A stretch of 29,309 nucleotides of DNA from Bacteroidota bacterium (GCA_013286985.1 JABDEQ010000025.1:1-29309); one strand, 5' to 3'; shown: positions 8,500 through 17,471, counted from the first letter of the stretch. Program-made: numbers and translations. The notes: generated from the sequence alone by a model not told the origin.

Positions 8500-11400
8500 A
8501 TAGTATAATAAATTAGTTTAACTTGCCAATTCCATATCTCTCGTCTTAAATCACCACTATAGCTCATATAATTGTCTGTTGCATTGTTTGGATCAGTTCT
8601 GAAATCCGGGTAAATATATTTTTGCCTGAAATCTATTGGATCTTCGGGAGCGTCGCTTTGTGTATGACGTAATCCCAAGCCATGCAGACCTTCATGCGCT
8701 AGCGTCATATTTCCTCTACCATTATATAGTATAACACTTTGTATACCTATACCTTGTACTCTACCTGCAACCCGATGGCCTTGGGCATCCAATGGTGGTG
8801 TAAATACATCAAATGCGAAAACGGTAAAGTAATTTTGATAAGTAGCGCCAAGTCTTTGTTGAAGAAATTGATATAATCCAACTCCGTTTGGATCTATGAA
8901 TTGGCCGTTTACATTGTAAATGCCGTTAGGAAGAAATTCCGGATCACTGGCTACTGAAATATTTGCAGTGGTTATTTCTATGTCAATTAATCCTTGGTGT
9001 AATGCTTTTAATAAATTTTGCTCTTCATTGGCATGTGGATCTGTATTAAAGCTTCCAGTTTCACCGCCTATTCCTGTAACGTTTGTTGCTACATTCACCA
9101 AAACGAATTTCAGTCGTTGTCTACTAAGACTGTCATTAGGGTTAAGCAATATGATTCCCGCTAGTTGGGCATCATCTTTATTGGTCGTGCCTAATGGATA
9201 TGCCAAAACACGAATTTGTTGTGTTGTATTAAAATCACTAAAGCAGGTAATAGTCACAACTTTTTCTACCGATTCAGATTTGCCTCTTACAGTCAAATCT
9301 GATAAAGACGATTTATCAATTGAAAATAGTGAATTATCATAGTCGAATTCTAATTTGTTTAACGGTTCATCAATTGTAACAAGAACTCTTAATGTCGCTG
9401 CAAATGGTGGTGAAATGAGACTATTTTTAATAGAGCCGCTGTAGACTTGAGAATATAATCGCAGATATTGAATGTTATATTGATCATCGACGATCTGAGT
9501 TGGAATGGGGATGTATTCTTTTTGTAAAGCTTTGAACGCCATTTGTGCTATAACCTTGTCGGTAGTATCAAGTGGGGAAACAAGTGTAATGCCAGAAGCA
9601 GAAGTGTATTGAGTTTTTGTATCACCCAGTTCAGGTTGATGGTAGCCGTTGATAATTGTGCTCTGATAAGACGGTTCAGCACCGGACAAAACTGTACCTT
9701 GATAATTTCCATTATCGCCTATTCGCAACCAATCAAAACCGAATTCACCGTTATAAGGAGACGGCGATGTTGAAATTTGTGTTCTGAATTCGATCTTAGC
9801 TTTGGCAAATTGCGTGTAATAGACTTGGTATGCTGAAAAGTCTTTTGAAAAAAAATAAAAGCCATCTATTGTATAAACAAAGACGTCATTTGCCGGAGAT
9901 GTTGGATACAACGTATCAGTTACCATAGTGCCAGAAATGCCATCCTCATATATCAACCCGACTTTGTATTTTTTAAAACATTTAGTTAAGACGTTTACAT
10001 TTATCGCTGTATTAGTATTTGGGTAGGAAACTTCCTGTAAGGAAAAAAAGACATTATCTGCGTCAATGGGTAAAATTTGACTGCTTTGGACTGCGGAGTT
10101 GTCATATATTAATTTATTATATTCTTCGTTTGTTATTCCAATGAGAAAATAGCTATTCTTTTTTTCATAATTGCTATCATGAATCAGTGATAATGAGTTT
10201 ACAATAAAAGTATTATTACCGTCCGAATTATCAGTAAATTGTCCTAATAACGTGGAACAGTTTATGTCATTGAAGAGATTTACGTTATATTGATCATTAT
10301 TTGAAGTACTTGTGGATAACCCAGACAAACTGTCGTTATTTAAATTATTGTATTCCAGGCTATGGCTTGAATTCCTTTTATGCGATGCAATGAATAGCTG
10401 TCTAGATATGGTTATAGGAGTATTGTTCGGATTAACTCCAGTGTCAATAACTACTTTGTTTTGTACAACGGCGCCAAGTCCATAAAGTTGAGGACTCAGG
10501 TTCAATAGATTGCTTTTATCATAAGTTGCCCAAAAACTTAGATCGGCAGATGCGTTTGGTATGGTGAATATAGTATTGAAATTGGCGGGCCACAAATAAT
10601 CGAAGTAATTTGACAATGGAAAAGTCTGTGTTAGGTTTGCGTAAATCGTCACAAATGACGCACAAAAACTCAAGTTATTAGTCTGTAGATTTATAGAAAT
10701 TGATTGAGTATCACCTATTTGCGGTGGCAATAGAGGTGGTGTGGCCGAATTTAAATTGAGGATATTTTGTGAGATTGGATACGCTGATGTATCGTTATTT
10801 GGTGAAATTAAATCTATAAATATGTAACGTTCACTCGGATCAATTTGCATGTCAACGTTGTATTGCAAAGTAATTTGAGCGTTACTTACATTGCCCGATG
10901 AAGGTGGAAAAAGAGGCGTGTCTTTTATTAAGATAGGCCAGCCATCAGTAACGTTGTTTTCTGGTGTTGAACTCAAGCCTTTTAAGGTCCTTGTTGAATT
11001 GTAATAATTATAAGACCGTCCAAGTTCTCCTTGTATATATACATATAGTTTATTTGCTGTTTGAAAATTGACCAAAACTCCATTGTATATATCTTCATTT
11101 GTGGTGATAGTCGTCGAATCCGATAGTTGAATTTTTCCGCAATTTATGTGGGATCCCCAAAAGGCAGCAGCGTCCATAAATTGATGAATATATTCTTTGT
11201 ACCTAGCTATATCCGTTGTGCCGAAAAAGTCCGTTATATCAAAAAGAAATTCGCTGGCTCTTGCAAAAGCCAAATTAAGTTGGAATAATTCTGTCTGATT
11301 TTGTAATTGATAGTCGCCTTTATCTAATACTATATCTAAGCCCAAAGTTCCCGAAAAATTTCCTATATAGTCGCCCATTGCAGCAACTGGCAACTGATAA

Positions 11401-11951
11401 ATCGAACTTGGATTGATGTCGGATGAATTAAAAAAATAGGAATCAATCAATGAAGCCGCTGGCTGGTTATTTGAATCATACCCTATTAAACTTGCATTCG
11501 TTGTATCAGGAAGTAAACCTTTATAGAATGTTGTAAATTGATTCCAAATTTTTTGAAGTAAAGTTGGTTGATTTGTATTTGATAAATCTTCGGGCATCAA
11601 GTTGCCGTTGCTATCAACCCAGTCGGCCATATCAACCCCGCGATAAATAAAATATTTAATTTTTATGGGAGCAAAATTTGCATCTGGCTTTAGAATTAAA
11701 TTGATTTTGTCGCCATTCGGTGTATTGGTTGGTTGAATAAGAATTCGCCCCTTACAAATAGCATAGACTTTAGTCTTAGTAGTAGAATCGGCATTTACTT
11801 TCGAAGTGGTTCTGTATTGTGAATAAGTAGGTGGGGTATTTCCGTCGCTTACTGGTCCAAATGCATCAGTTGCAAAATTTATTGGATCTGCATTATTCAA
11901 ATTTAGCGGATCCACAAAAAAATATGATATTGGGCTATATGTTGTTGACAT
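8496..11951 (-). CDS. Large metzincin-like zinc metalloprotease (1151 aa)
   Basis: The C-terminus carries a complete metzincin zinc site, HEGLHGLGLRH (HExxHxxGxxH; His1086, Glu1087, His1090, His1096), followed by a candidate Met-turn NYMSYS with Met1129. This predicts a zinc endopeptidase of the broad M10/M12/M43-like class. The preceding roughly 1000 residues are beta-rich and unassigned, with an N-terminal segment containing KIKYFIYRGVDMADW near residue 120. There is no signal peptide, and no C-terminal sorting domain follows the catalytic site, which ends about 22 residues after the Met-turn. The gene is AT-rich (19 of 60 G+C at 10201-10260) compared with the 3' part of the giant gene. It overlaps the start of the lipoprotein gene, so an operon is likely. 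The protease call is firm at motif level; substrate and export route are unknown. Confidence 0.82.
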   Translation of the reverse strand: MSTTYSPISYFFVDPLNLNNADPINFATDAFGPVSDGNTPPTYSQYRTTSKVNADSTTKTKVYAICKGRILIQPTNTPNGDKINLILKPDANFAPIKIKYFIYRGVDMADWVDSNGNLMPEDLSNTNQPTLLQKIWNQFTTFYKGLLPDTTNASLIGYDSNNQPAASLIDSYFFNSSDINPSSIYQLPVAAMGDYIGNFSGTLGLDIVLDKGDYQLQNQTELFQLNLAFARASEFLFDITDFFGTTDIARYKEYIHQFMDAAAFWGSHINCGKIQLSDSTTITTNEDIYNGVLVNFQTANKLYVYIQGELGRSYNYYNSTRTLKGLSSTPENNVTDGWPILIKDTPLFPPSSGNVSNAQITLQYNVDMQIDPSERYIFIDLISPNNDTSAYPISQNILNLNSATPPLLPPQIGDTQSISINLQTNNLSFCASFVTIYANLTQTFPLSNYFDYLWPANFNTIFTIPNASADLSFWATYDKSNLLNLSPQLYGLGAVVQNKVVIDTGVNPNNTPITISRQLFIASHKRNSSHSLEYNNLNNDSLSGLSTSTSNNDQYNVNLFNDINCSTLLGQFTDNSDGNNTFIVNSLSLIHDSNYEKKNSYFLIGITNEEYNKLIYDNSAVQSSQILPIDADNVFFSLQEVSYPNTNTAINVNVLTKCFKKYKVGLIYEDGISGTMVTDTLYPTSPANDVFVYTIDGFYFFSKDFSAYQVYYTQFAKAKIEFRTQISTSPSPYNGEFGFDWLRIGDNGNYQGTVLSGAEPSYQSTIINGYHQPELGDTKTQYTSASGITLVSPLDTTDKVIAQMAFKALQKEYIPIPTQIVDDQYNIQYLRLYSQVYSGSIKNSLISPPFAATLRVLVTIDEPLNKLEFDYDNSLFSIDKSSLSDLTVRGKSESVEKVVTITCFSDFNTTQQIRVLAYPLGTTNKDDAQLAGIILLNPNDSLSRQRLKFVLVNVATNVTGIGGETGSFNTDPHANEEQNLLKALHQGLIDIEITTANISVASDPEFLPNGIYNVNGQFIDPNGVGLYQFLQQRLGATYQNYFTVFAFDVFTPPLDAQGHRVAGRVQGIGIQSVILYNGRGNMTLAHEGLHGLGLRHTQSDAPEDPIDFRQKYIYPDFRTDPNNATDNYMSYSGDLRREIWNWQVKLIYYTI

Positions 11952-12147
11952 GTTGTAAACGCGTCTTTAGTTAGCAATTCATTTATATGTTTTCTTATCC
12001 ACCAATCATTTGGCAGGCTTTAAATCGTCAATTCACCAGATTAACGGCATGATTTGATTATTTTGCTGTTATCAACCGAAATAGACGCAGTCTCGGTTTT
12101 GCTTAAGATGCATATTTGTCATATATTCTATATGTTATTTTTATTGT

Positions 12148-13740
12148 TTAATTTATTTGAACGGTAGCCGTTTGCGTTGATTTGGTATAGATCAATGTAC
12201 CTACCTTGTAGGTATTTGACGGGGTATGCAAAGTATCATTCCTTATCGTCGTGTTTGCAGCGATAGTATTGGAGGAAACCTGCGCCCCCCCTGTATTTAC
12301 AAAGTCAGTACCTTCCAGGCTCATTGTTCCCCCCTTATAGGTCACCAGTTCCACCGTGAAATCGCCCGTTGCCGGGGCACCATACCAAACCGCATACAGC
12401 CCCACTTCAACGGCATCCGGGGAAGAGGGGTATGCCGCAATAAATTGTTTTATTCCGATTAGCACATCTTCGCTGCCGTCGCTGGTGGTATTATCGGAGC
12501 CCCACCATAAATAGGCGTCGGATTGAGGGGTGGTATCCGCAGGCACGGTCGCATTAGGTTGTCCGTACCCGACATACAGATTATCGACATCCGTGCCGTT
12601 ATTTTCAAATCCCACGAGGATATCCAGGTCCGTTCCGCCACCATCCCAGCTATATTTTACCGTCATGAAATCGAAGTCAGGTATGACAATGGGATTCAGG
12701 TGGGTTGTATAGGTGATGGCTTTACCAGCCACATCGTAAACCAGCTTAATGATCATCGTCAGATCCGATTCTTCATAGCTGCCGTCGGCACCCGCGACGA
12801 CATCACTGCTGAAGTTTACGGGATCACCTAAATTGTCTCCATCTACAGAAGGGAGATAAGTACCCGGGCTGCCTGTTAAGGTCATTTGCGAGGCAAAAGT
12901 TTTCAATACAAAAGCCCCGGTAATGGTTGTGGCTGTTTCGGCCCGTCCATCGATATAAAAAACAAAGAATAAAGTCTCCGGATAATTAATTAACAATTGG
13001 GCGATATTGAATTCGAAGCGCCAGTTCAGCACGTCCTGTGGTATAATATCAGAAGCCAGGATAAGGGCCTCAGCCGGCGCCGCAGCAGCCGGAACAATAT
13101 TGTTCCCGGTATAAGCGGGCACATGATTGTTGGTGACTTCCACATTGTCCACCAAGCCTATCGCATTCAGCGTGGTGATGCCAAATAAGTCAACCACCAG
13201 GATACCGGCATCGGTGATGTCGGCAATCACCACAGAGATCTGTTTGGTTAATGGGTCGTAGGTGGAGCTGCTTGCTGTCAGCGTCACCGGAATAATATCG
13301 TCGCCTGAGTCGTCACCCGTTGCTGTAAATATATTCCCCGAAAAGGTACCGCCGCTTGTGCTGCTAAAAGTATATGCGGTGGTCATATCCACCGTTGTTC
13401 CGTCCGAAAACTGCCAGATTACAGTATAAGCTTCGCTGTCGCCGACAGTAACGATGGCCGGCCCGGAGATATAGCTAGAAGATACGGTCTTGCATGTGGC
13501 GAAAGAGAGATCCTGCGAACCGGTCCAAGCCCCGTTACTCAGGAGCCGCACGCCTATGATATGCGCGCCGCAATCCACCTGTCCGCTAAACTGGGCCGTT
13601 GTCGCATCAATAACCAGAAGGCCATCTAAATACCACTCGTATGCATCCACCGAGGTACTTTCCGTTGTAACCAGGAAACTGACCGAAGTATTTACGAAAA
13701 ATTGTTCTCCGGTTAAGGAGAAGCTTGGGGACTGTGGCAT
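12148..13740 (-). CDS. Ig-like/beta-sandwich protein of unknown function (530 aa)
   Basis: The protein starts at the ATG at 13740 and has no signal peptide. The first roughly 85 residues (SVDAYEWYLDGLLV, then GAHIIGVRLLSNG) look like a PKD/Ig-type domain, and residues about 90-170 like a second Ig-like domain (VTVGDSEAYTVIWQFSDGT, then FTATGDDSG). A longer beta-rich region follows with acidic Gly/Asp loops (KYSWDGGGTDLDILVGF, DAYLWWGSDNTTSDGSEDV), reminiscent of calcium-binding or fibre-like folds. It ends in small polar strands. It lies 196 nt upstream of the metalloprotease gene on the same strand, so it may belong to the same locus with its own promoter. It has more balanced composition than the AT-rich protease gene. 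Adhesin-, fibre- or scaffold-like by appearance; no catalytic motif was seen. Confidence 0.78.
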   Translation of the reverse strand: MPQSPSFSLTGEQFFVNTSVSFLVTTESTSVDAYEWYLDGLLVIDATTAQFSGQVDCGAHIIGVRLLSNGAWTGSQDLSFATCKTVSSSYISGPAIVTVGDSEAYTVIWQFSDGTTVDMTTAYTFSSTSGGTFSGNIFTATGDDSGDDIIPVTLTASSSTYDPLTKQISVVIADITDAGILVVDLFGITTLNAIGLVDNVEVTNNHVPAYTGNNIVPAAAAPAEALILASDIIPQDVLNWRFEFNIAQLLINYPETLFFVFYIDGRAETATTITGAFVLKTFASQMTLTGSPGTYLPSVDGDNLGDPVNFSSDVVAGADGSYEESDLTMIIKLVYDVAGKAITYTTHLNPIVIPDFDFMTVKYSWDGGGTDLDILVGFENNGTDVDNLYVGYGQPNATVPADTTPQSDAYLWWGSDNTTSDGSEDVLIGIKQFIAAYPSSPDAVEVGLYAVWYGAPATGDFTVELVTYKGGTMSLEGTDFVNTGGAQVSSNTIAANTTIRNDTLHTPSNTYKVGTLIYTKSTQTATVQIN

Positions 13741-14051
13741 AGGGAGTAGGTGTTATGATACTAATTTAATGCTTAAATGCCATTCATTCAAATTCTTTAC
13801 CCCCTATTTTGCCTAGCATTGGGTAAATTATTCAAAATGAGGCAGATTGTTTTTTCGTTAATTAATTAGTAATGCAATTTAGGGGTTAAGTGTTAATTAA
13901 TTACACCCGTCGACATTAATTTTATCTTAATATTTTTAAATGTTATTAATGAATTATTAACTATAATATTATGTGGCTTGTTGGTTTATTTCGAGGATGC
14001 CTTAGCAGTAAGGACCGATACTTTAAGTGGCCACACGTTAAAGATTTGAAA
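13741..14051. other. AT-rich intergenic region with 12-bp direct repeat
   Basis: A 311-nt gap between the minus-strand 530-aa gene and the minus-strand 80-aa gene. It is strongly AT-rich and holds two exact copies of GTTAATTAATTA (13857-13868 and 13892-13903), 35 nt apart start to start. It presumably contains the promoter of the 530-aa gene, but I found no perfect TAnnTTTG box and no convincing ORF or hairpin terminator. Confidence 0.5.
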
Positions 14052-14294
14052 TCAATAGCAGATCTTACAGGCAGTATAACCCATTTTGACGGCCTGGGCC
14101 TTGCTTACTTTTCTTATTTCGTGCGTACACCTGGCCAGACCGTGACAGTCGCGATTATTGTGGTATTTGTGGCCGGTTGGGCTAACACAGATCCAAACGG
14201 ATTCGGCGGCAATTTTCGTGGGGGTACGGAGGGGTACTTTGTCAGCTACGCTGACGCTTATAAGCATTAAAATAATAAGGACGGCTTTTTTCAT
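14052..14294 (-). CDS. Small exported Cys/His-rich protein (80 aa)
   Basis: An 80-residue product with an N-terminal signal peptide (MKKAVLIILMLISVSVA, residues 1-17). The mature part ends in a compact Cys/His module: YHNNRDCHGLARC, then VSKAQAVKMGYTACKICY. The spacing (C, C and a terminal CxxC after a GYxxC turn) resembles the small Ada-like or nuclease-associated metal-binding modules found in many Bacteroidota and phage proteins, so binding of a metal ion outside the cytoplasm is plausible. Disulfide formation is an alternative for an exported protein. It stands alone next to the transposase gene on the same strand. Confidence 0.65.
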   Translation of the reverse strand: MKKAVLIILMLISVSVADKVPLRTPTKIAAESVWICVSPTGHKYHNNRDCHGLARCTHEIRKVSKAQAVKMGYTACKICY

Positions 14295-14502
14295 CGGATG
14301 AGGTTATCTAAAGATAAGCATTATCCGGGAAAACGCGGGAATTCGTTATTTCCTTATTAGTTGCGGAACTTAACTTTTCCAAACCTGCTTTTTGATAAGC
14401 TATTCAGGTATATAAATCTGACTAAACGAATAGCTATATTAAAATCGTCGAACATAAATGCTTTTTTAGCGGCTATAACGACAACCGAACCATAGTCAAT
14501 CG

Positions 14503-16050
14503 TTATGTCTTTGCACCTAACATAGCACTTCTATTCCGGCAGTGCTGATTCTCGCTGAACCTGGCTTTGACAATCTCTTTACCCCATATCTTACGCCCCG
14601 CCTGTTTAGGGTGGTCAATGAAATACTGATTGCGCGCTGCAAAATGAAGGTCGATTGCGCATTTACATTCATCAACGGACAAGTAGTCACTGTTATGGAT
14701 CACCGCCCTGGCCAAACCGGCAAACACCGATTCTATTACATTAAGAAACTGTGTGCAAGCCGGTAAAGGGGCCAGTTTAATGACCGGCCTGCCCGCCTTA
14801 TTATGGTCTTCTATATAGCTTTTTAATATTTTTGAATTATGCCAGCTGACGGCATCCCAACATAGATATAAGGTTTCCTGGTTGTGATATTGCTCCAAAA
14901 GGCGATCAATCAGTTTGATCATTTCGAATGTATTCTTCCGGGCGGAGTAGAAATAGGTAACCTGGTTAGTTGACAACTCTAAAGCTGCCGTGCAAATGAC
15001 TATCCCTTTGGCTTTTTGTTTTTCCGGGACGACGTCGGGGCTTTCGGTCAGGTGCTTCAATGTCCTTCCTCCCTTGATTTTTATCGAAACCGGACCATAC
15101 TCATCGATGGAAAAGAATTTTTCGTTTGGCCTGAGCTTTTGCAGTATGGCCTGTATTTTGCTGATCTTTTCCCGAAATTTCGGGTCGGGGCTGGTCAGCA
15201 TTTCCCTGGACTTTTTATAACTATATCCCATTTGATCTACGCAACGGCAAATTTGCATATAGCTGATCTTTGGGGTGTAGTATTGATTATAAACCTGTGT
15301 GAGGGCGGTCAAACTCCAGCTTGTCCGGTTCAAACCGTACAGTTTCGGAGTTTCGTGCAGCAAACGTAATAACTTCTCTTTGCGCTCCACGATGGCTTTG
15401 GTTGATTTTTGATTCCGGGGATTAGGCCCAAAGTCGAATGCCTTTAATCCTTTCTTTTTGTACTCTTCAATCCAATGGTCAAGCGTTTTATAACTGGTTT
15501 CTACTTTATCTTTTATCTCCCGCCTGGACACCCCCTGAGTCGCCAATTCCATTGCTTTGGCAATTTGCCAGAGCCGGTGATTGTTCGCGTTTCGCCAATG
15601 TTTTATAGTGGGAATGTCTTTGGGTGCGATATGATCCAGCAATTTTTGGGGATCTGAAGTAACATTCTCCCTGAGCCATTTAAAAAAGAGCGGCTTGAAG
15701 GTAGGAAAGGCGTAAGTTGCTGTACTTTGCGCTGCATATTTTTTCCATATTTTACCCGGTTCAAGGGTTGGTGTTTTTTCTTCAGTAATTAATGCGGGTA
15801 TAACAAACAGGAACTGCTGGTATTTTGGCGTGGACCAGTGTGCCCGTTTGGGCTCGGCGGGATAGAAACCAAAGTCTTTTAATTTATCCGGATATTGGGC
15901 TCTTATTTTTTCAAATTCATGCTGATAACGCCAGGTGGTACATGTTGATATACGCAGCTGTTTGGCCAATTGATGCGCATTATAATTTCCGTCAATGAAT
16001 CGCTGGCGTAAAATCTTAGCCTTTTCCAAAGAAAGCTGGTAACGATACAT
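14503..16050 (-). CDS. IS630-family DDE transposase with extended N-terminus (515 aa)
   Basis: The C-terminal half has the IS630/DDE_3 layout: FFSIDEYGP (first Asp), YLCWDAVSWHNS (second Asp) and NVIESVF (final Glu), with a beta-rich RNase-H-like region between them. The middle holds a helix-turn-helix (GVSRREIKDKVETSYKTLDHW) typical of the family. A further N-terminal HTH (AHQLAKQLRISTCTTWRY) precedes a FKPLFFKWLREN segment reminiscent of IS21-type transposases. IS630 transposases are commonly about 340-370 residues, so this is a long, two-HTH version. The frame is intact and all three catalytic residues are present, so it could be active. It sits between the 80-aa gene and the S1 nuclease gene. 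A 7-bp-arm hairpin (16059-16081) lies just upstream of its ATG. Confidence 0.85.
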   Translation of the reverse strand: MYRYQLSLEKAKILRQRFIDGNYNAHQLAKQLRISTCTTWRYQHEFEKIRAQYPDKLKDFGFYPAEPKRAHWSTPKYQQFLFVIPALITEEKTPTLEPGKIWKKYAAQSTATYAFPTFKPLFFKWLRENVTSDPQKLLDHIAPKDIPTIKHWRNANNHRLWQIAKAMELATQGVSRREIKDKVETSYKTLDHWIEEYKKKGLKAFDFGPNPRNQKSTKAIVERKEKLLRLLHETPKLYGLNRTSWSLTALTQVYNQYYTPKISYMQICRCVDQMGYSYKKSREMLTSPDPKFREKISKIQAILQKLRPNEKFFSIDEYGPVSIKIKGGRTLKHLTESPDVVPEKQKAKGIVICTAALELSTNQVTYFYSARKNTFEMIKLIDRLLEQYHNQETLYLCWDAVSWHNSKILKSYIEDHNKAGRPVIKLAPLPACTQFLNVIESVFAGLARAVIHNSDYLSVDECKCAIDLHFAARNQYFIDHPKQAGRKIWGKEIVKARFSENQHCRNRSAMLGAKT

Positions 16051-16058
16051 GGCAATGG

Positions 16059-16081
16059 CAGTTGTGTTTGTTAAACAACTG
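16059..16081. repeat. Inverted repeat upstream of transposase
   Basis: CAGTTGT and ACAACTG form a perfect 7-bp inverted repeat with a 9-nt spacer, 9 nt upstream of the transposase ATG. It may be a transposase-binding or autoregulatory site, or chance. Confidence 0.35.
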
Positions 16082-16147
16082 TAGCCGTAAAAAGTTTAAG
16101 CCATCGTTTCTGCCCACAATAGACAGCCGCAACCAGATTAAAAGCTT

Positions 16148-17278
16148 TTACTGTGCAACAACGGAAAGTTGCGAAGGATTTAGGATTTCGATCTCAGGCT
16201 TGCCTTTGTAATCCGTAACCATACCCAATACAGTAACTGTCTTTCCTTTCAGGTCGATCTCTGGCTGCCCGAATTTACTCCTGTTCTCACTCCGGATAAT
16301 AATGGTAAAATCCTGGTTCGGGTTATCGGCACCGACATTTAACAAGGTCATGTTATTACTTTCTACCAGTCGGGTGCTAGCGATTTGCCCGGTGACCACG
16401 ACCATTTTGTGGATATAGCGGGCGACGTCTTTAGATGGTATGGTATCCGGTTTAATGACCCTTCCGACTGGGGGAGGAGCGATGATGCTATAAGAGCCTC
16501 CATTAAATGCATCATTCAGCACGCCCGCCAGGCGGATACCTGCCTTTTCTATTCTTTCGGCGATGATGGGCAGGCGCGCCTGGTAATAGTCCTCATCAAA
16601 GTTTGGGTTAGCCTCCGCATCTTTATACAGCTGATTGCTTACCTGATAGGATTCATACAGCCAGATGAGCATATCATCGTGCTGCCATTGGTGAACCTGG
16701 ACGTCAGTAGGGTGATCGTATTTTACCGCCAGCTGTTCATAGCTCAGGCCCTGGTGTTCGATCAGCCCGCTGTCCCACAGTCCATGCAGATTACCCTGTT
16801 TCCCGTTGAAAGTAACCATGATCTTGTTGCCACCCTGATCCTCGGCACGACTGACATGCATGGGCTGATGCAAATCGCCGACAAAGTGGACGATCAGTTT
16901 CAGCGCAAATACTTTTTGCGCCCGGGTGCTAGCCGGATCGATCAGCTGTAGCTCCAGGTTTTGGAGCGCTTTGTATACGTTCATCTGATTTTGCTCCTGA
17001 ACCGCCTTTACAAAAGCGTCATGGTTCAAGCCGGTCGGCAGATTAATATAATGCCAGGAGGAAGTATACTTATATTCCTCATGAGAACGGATTTCGTCTG
17101 CGTAAGTACTGATGTCCGCCAGCGAGGTATCACCAATCAGATCATGGATGGCTTGTTTCGCCTTGTCTGTCAGGTGATTTTCAGCAATTCTGCCGATGGT
17201 ACGATGGCCGGTTTTCCCCCAAGAGATCAAGGCCATACCTAAACCAATTGCCAGACACAGTGATAAGTATTTCTTCAT
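16148..17278 (-). CDS. Secreted S1/P1-type nuclease with C-terminal OB-fold-like domain (376 aa)
   Basis: A zinc-dependent S1/P1 nuclease that should cleave single-stranded DNA/RNA or remove 3'-phosphates in the periplasm or outside the cell. Residues 1-19 are a signal peptide whose cleavage exposes Trp20, matching Trp1 of mature P1 nuclease. All nine ligands of the tri-zinc site can be placed: Trp20, His25, Asp61, His76, His131, Asp135, His141, His165 and Asp169. The catalytic domain ends near residue 265. A linker leads to residues about 284-376 (VARYIHKMVVVTGQIAST, then KTVTVLGMVTDYKGKPEIE), which look like an OB-fold nucleic-acid-binding domain. Family members usually stop near 270-300 residues, so this is a fusion. 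Upstream is a 26-bp interrupted palindrome. Phosphate scavenging or nucleic-acid uptake is the likely use. Confidence 0.92.
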   Translation of the reverse strand: MKKYLSLCLAIGLGMALISWGKTGHRTIGRIAENHLTDKAKQAIHDLIGDTSLADISTYADEIRSHEEYKYTSSWHYINLPTGLNHDAFVKAVQEQNQMNVYKALQNLELQLIDPASTRAQKVFALKLIVHFVGDLHQPMHVSRAEDQGGNKIMVTFNGKQGNLHGLWDSGLIEHQGLSYEQLAVKYDHPTDVQVHQWQHDDMLIWLYESYQVSNQLYKDAEANPNFDEDYYQARLPIIAERIEKAGIRLAGVLNDAFNGGSYSIIAPPPVGRVIKPDTIPSKDVARYIHKMVVVTGQIASTRLVESNNMTLLNVGADNPNQDFTIIIRSENRSKFGQPEIDLKGKTVTVLGMVTDYKGKPEIEILNPSQLSVVAQ

Positions 17279-17308
17279 AAGGGTTAAAGGTATCGAAGAT
17301 AAGTTAAG

Positions 17309-17334
17309 CCATTGTTAGCAGTTGGTAACAATGG
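17309..17334. promoter_or_regulatory. 26-bp interrupted palindrome in divergent promoter region
   Basis: CCATTGTTA (17309-17317) and TAACAATGG (17326-17334) form perfect 9-bp arms around an 8-nt spacer. The site lies 30 nt upstream of the S1 nuclease ATG and 137 nt upstream of the divergent lipoprotein gene. Position and symmetry fit a transcription-factor operator; no regulator gene is adjacent. Confidence 0.5.
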
Positions 17335-17471
17335 TGCGGGAATTTAATGCACTATTGTTATATGAAGATTTTTGAAATAAAAAATACTATCTTACCACAG
17401 CCTCAATCGTATGACTCATCGCTAATTATCTCAGTATATACAAATCATCCAACCTTCCACCGCATTATCAC

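Larger units (their letters stand above)
14461..16094 (-). mobile_element. IS630-type insertion element, ends tentative
   Basis: The transposase gene is flanked by a weak inverted repeat: CTTTTTTAGCGGCTA (14461-14475) against TAGCCGTAAAAAG (16082-16094), whose reverse complement is CTTTTTACGGCTA. The arms align with two single-base gaps. I could not identify a clean target duplication; IS630-class elements usually duplicate only TA. The ends are therefore provisional, while the presence of a transposase is well supported. Confidence 0.35.

Noticed and set aside
12120..12134. CATATA-TTC-TATATG inverted repeat after the 530-aa gene
   Set aside because: All-AT arms of 6 bp with no U-tract; expected by chance in this AT-rich gap.
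1..13740. Contractile injection system locus
   Set aside because: The large leaderless proteins would suit such a system, but no sheath, tube, baseplate, spike or AAA+ ATPase gene is visible in the window, so I do not name one.
16082..16094. CCGTAAA half-site upstream of the transposase
   Set aside because: Only one half of the region C palindrome is present and there is no TAnnTTTG at the required spacing; it is better explained as part of the element's terminal repeat.
16139..16150. TAAAAGCTTTTA palindrome over the S1 nuclease stop codon
   Set aside because: Short, AT-rich and overlapping a stop codon; no evidence for a terminator or a binding site.
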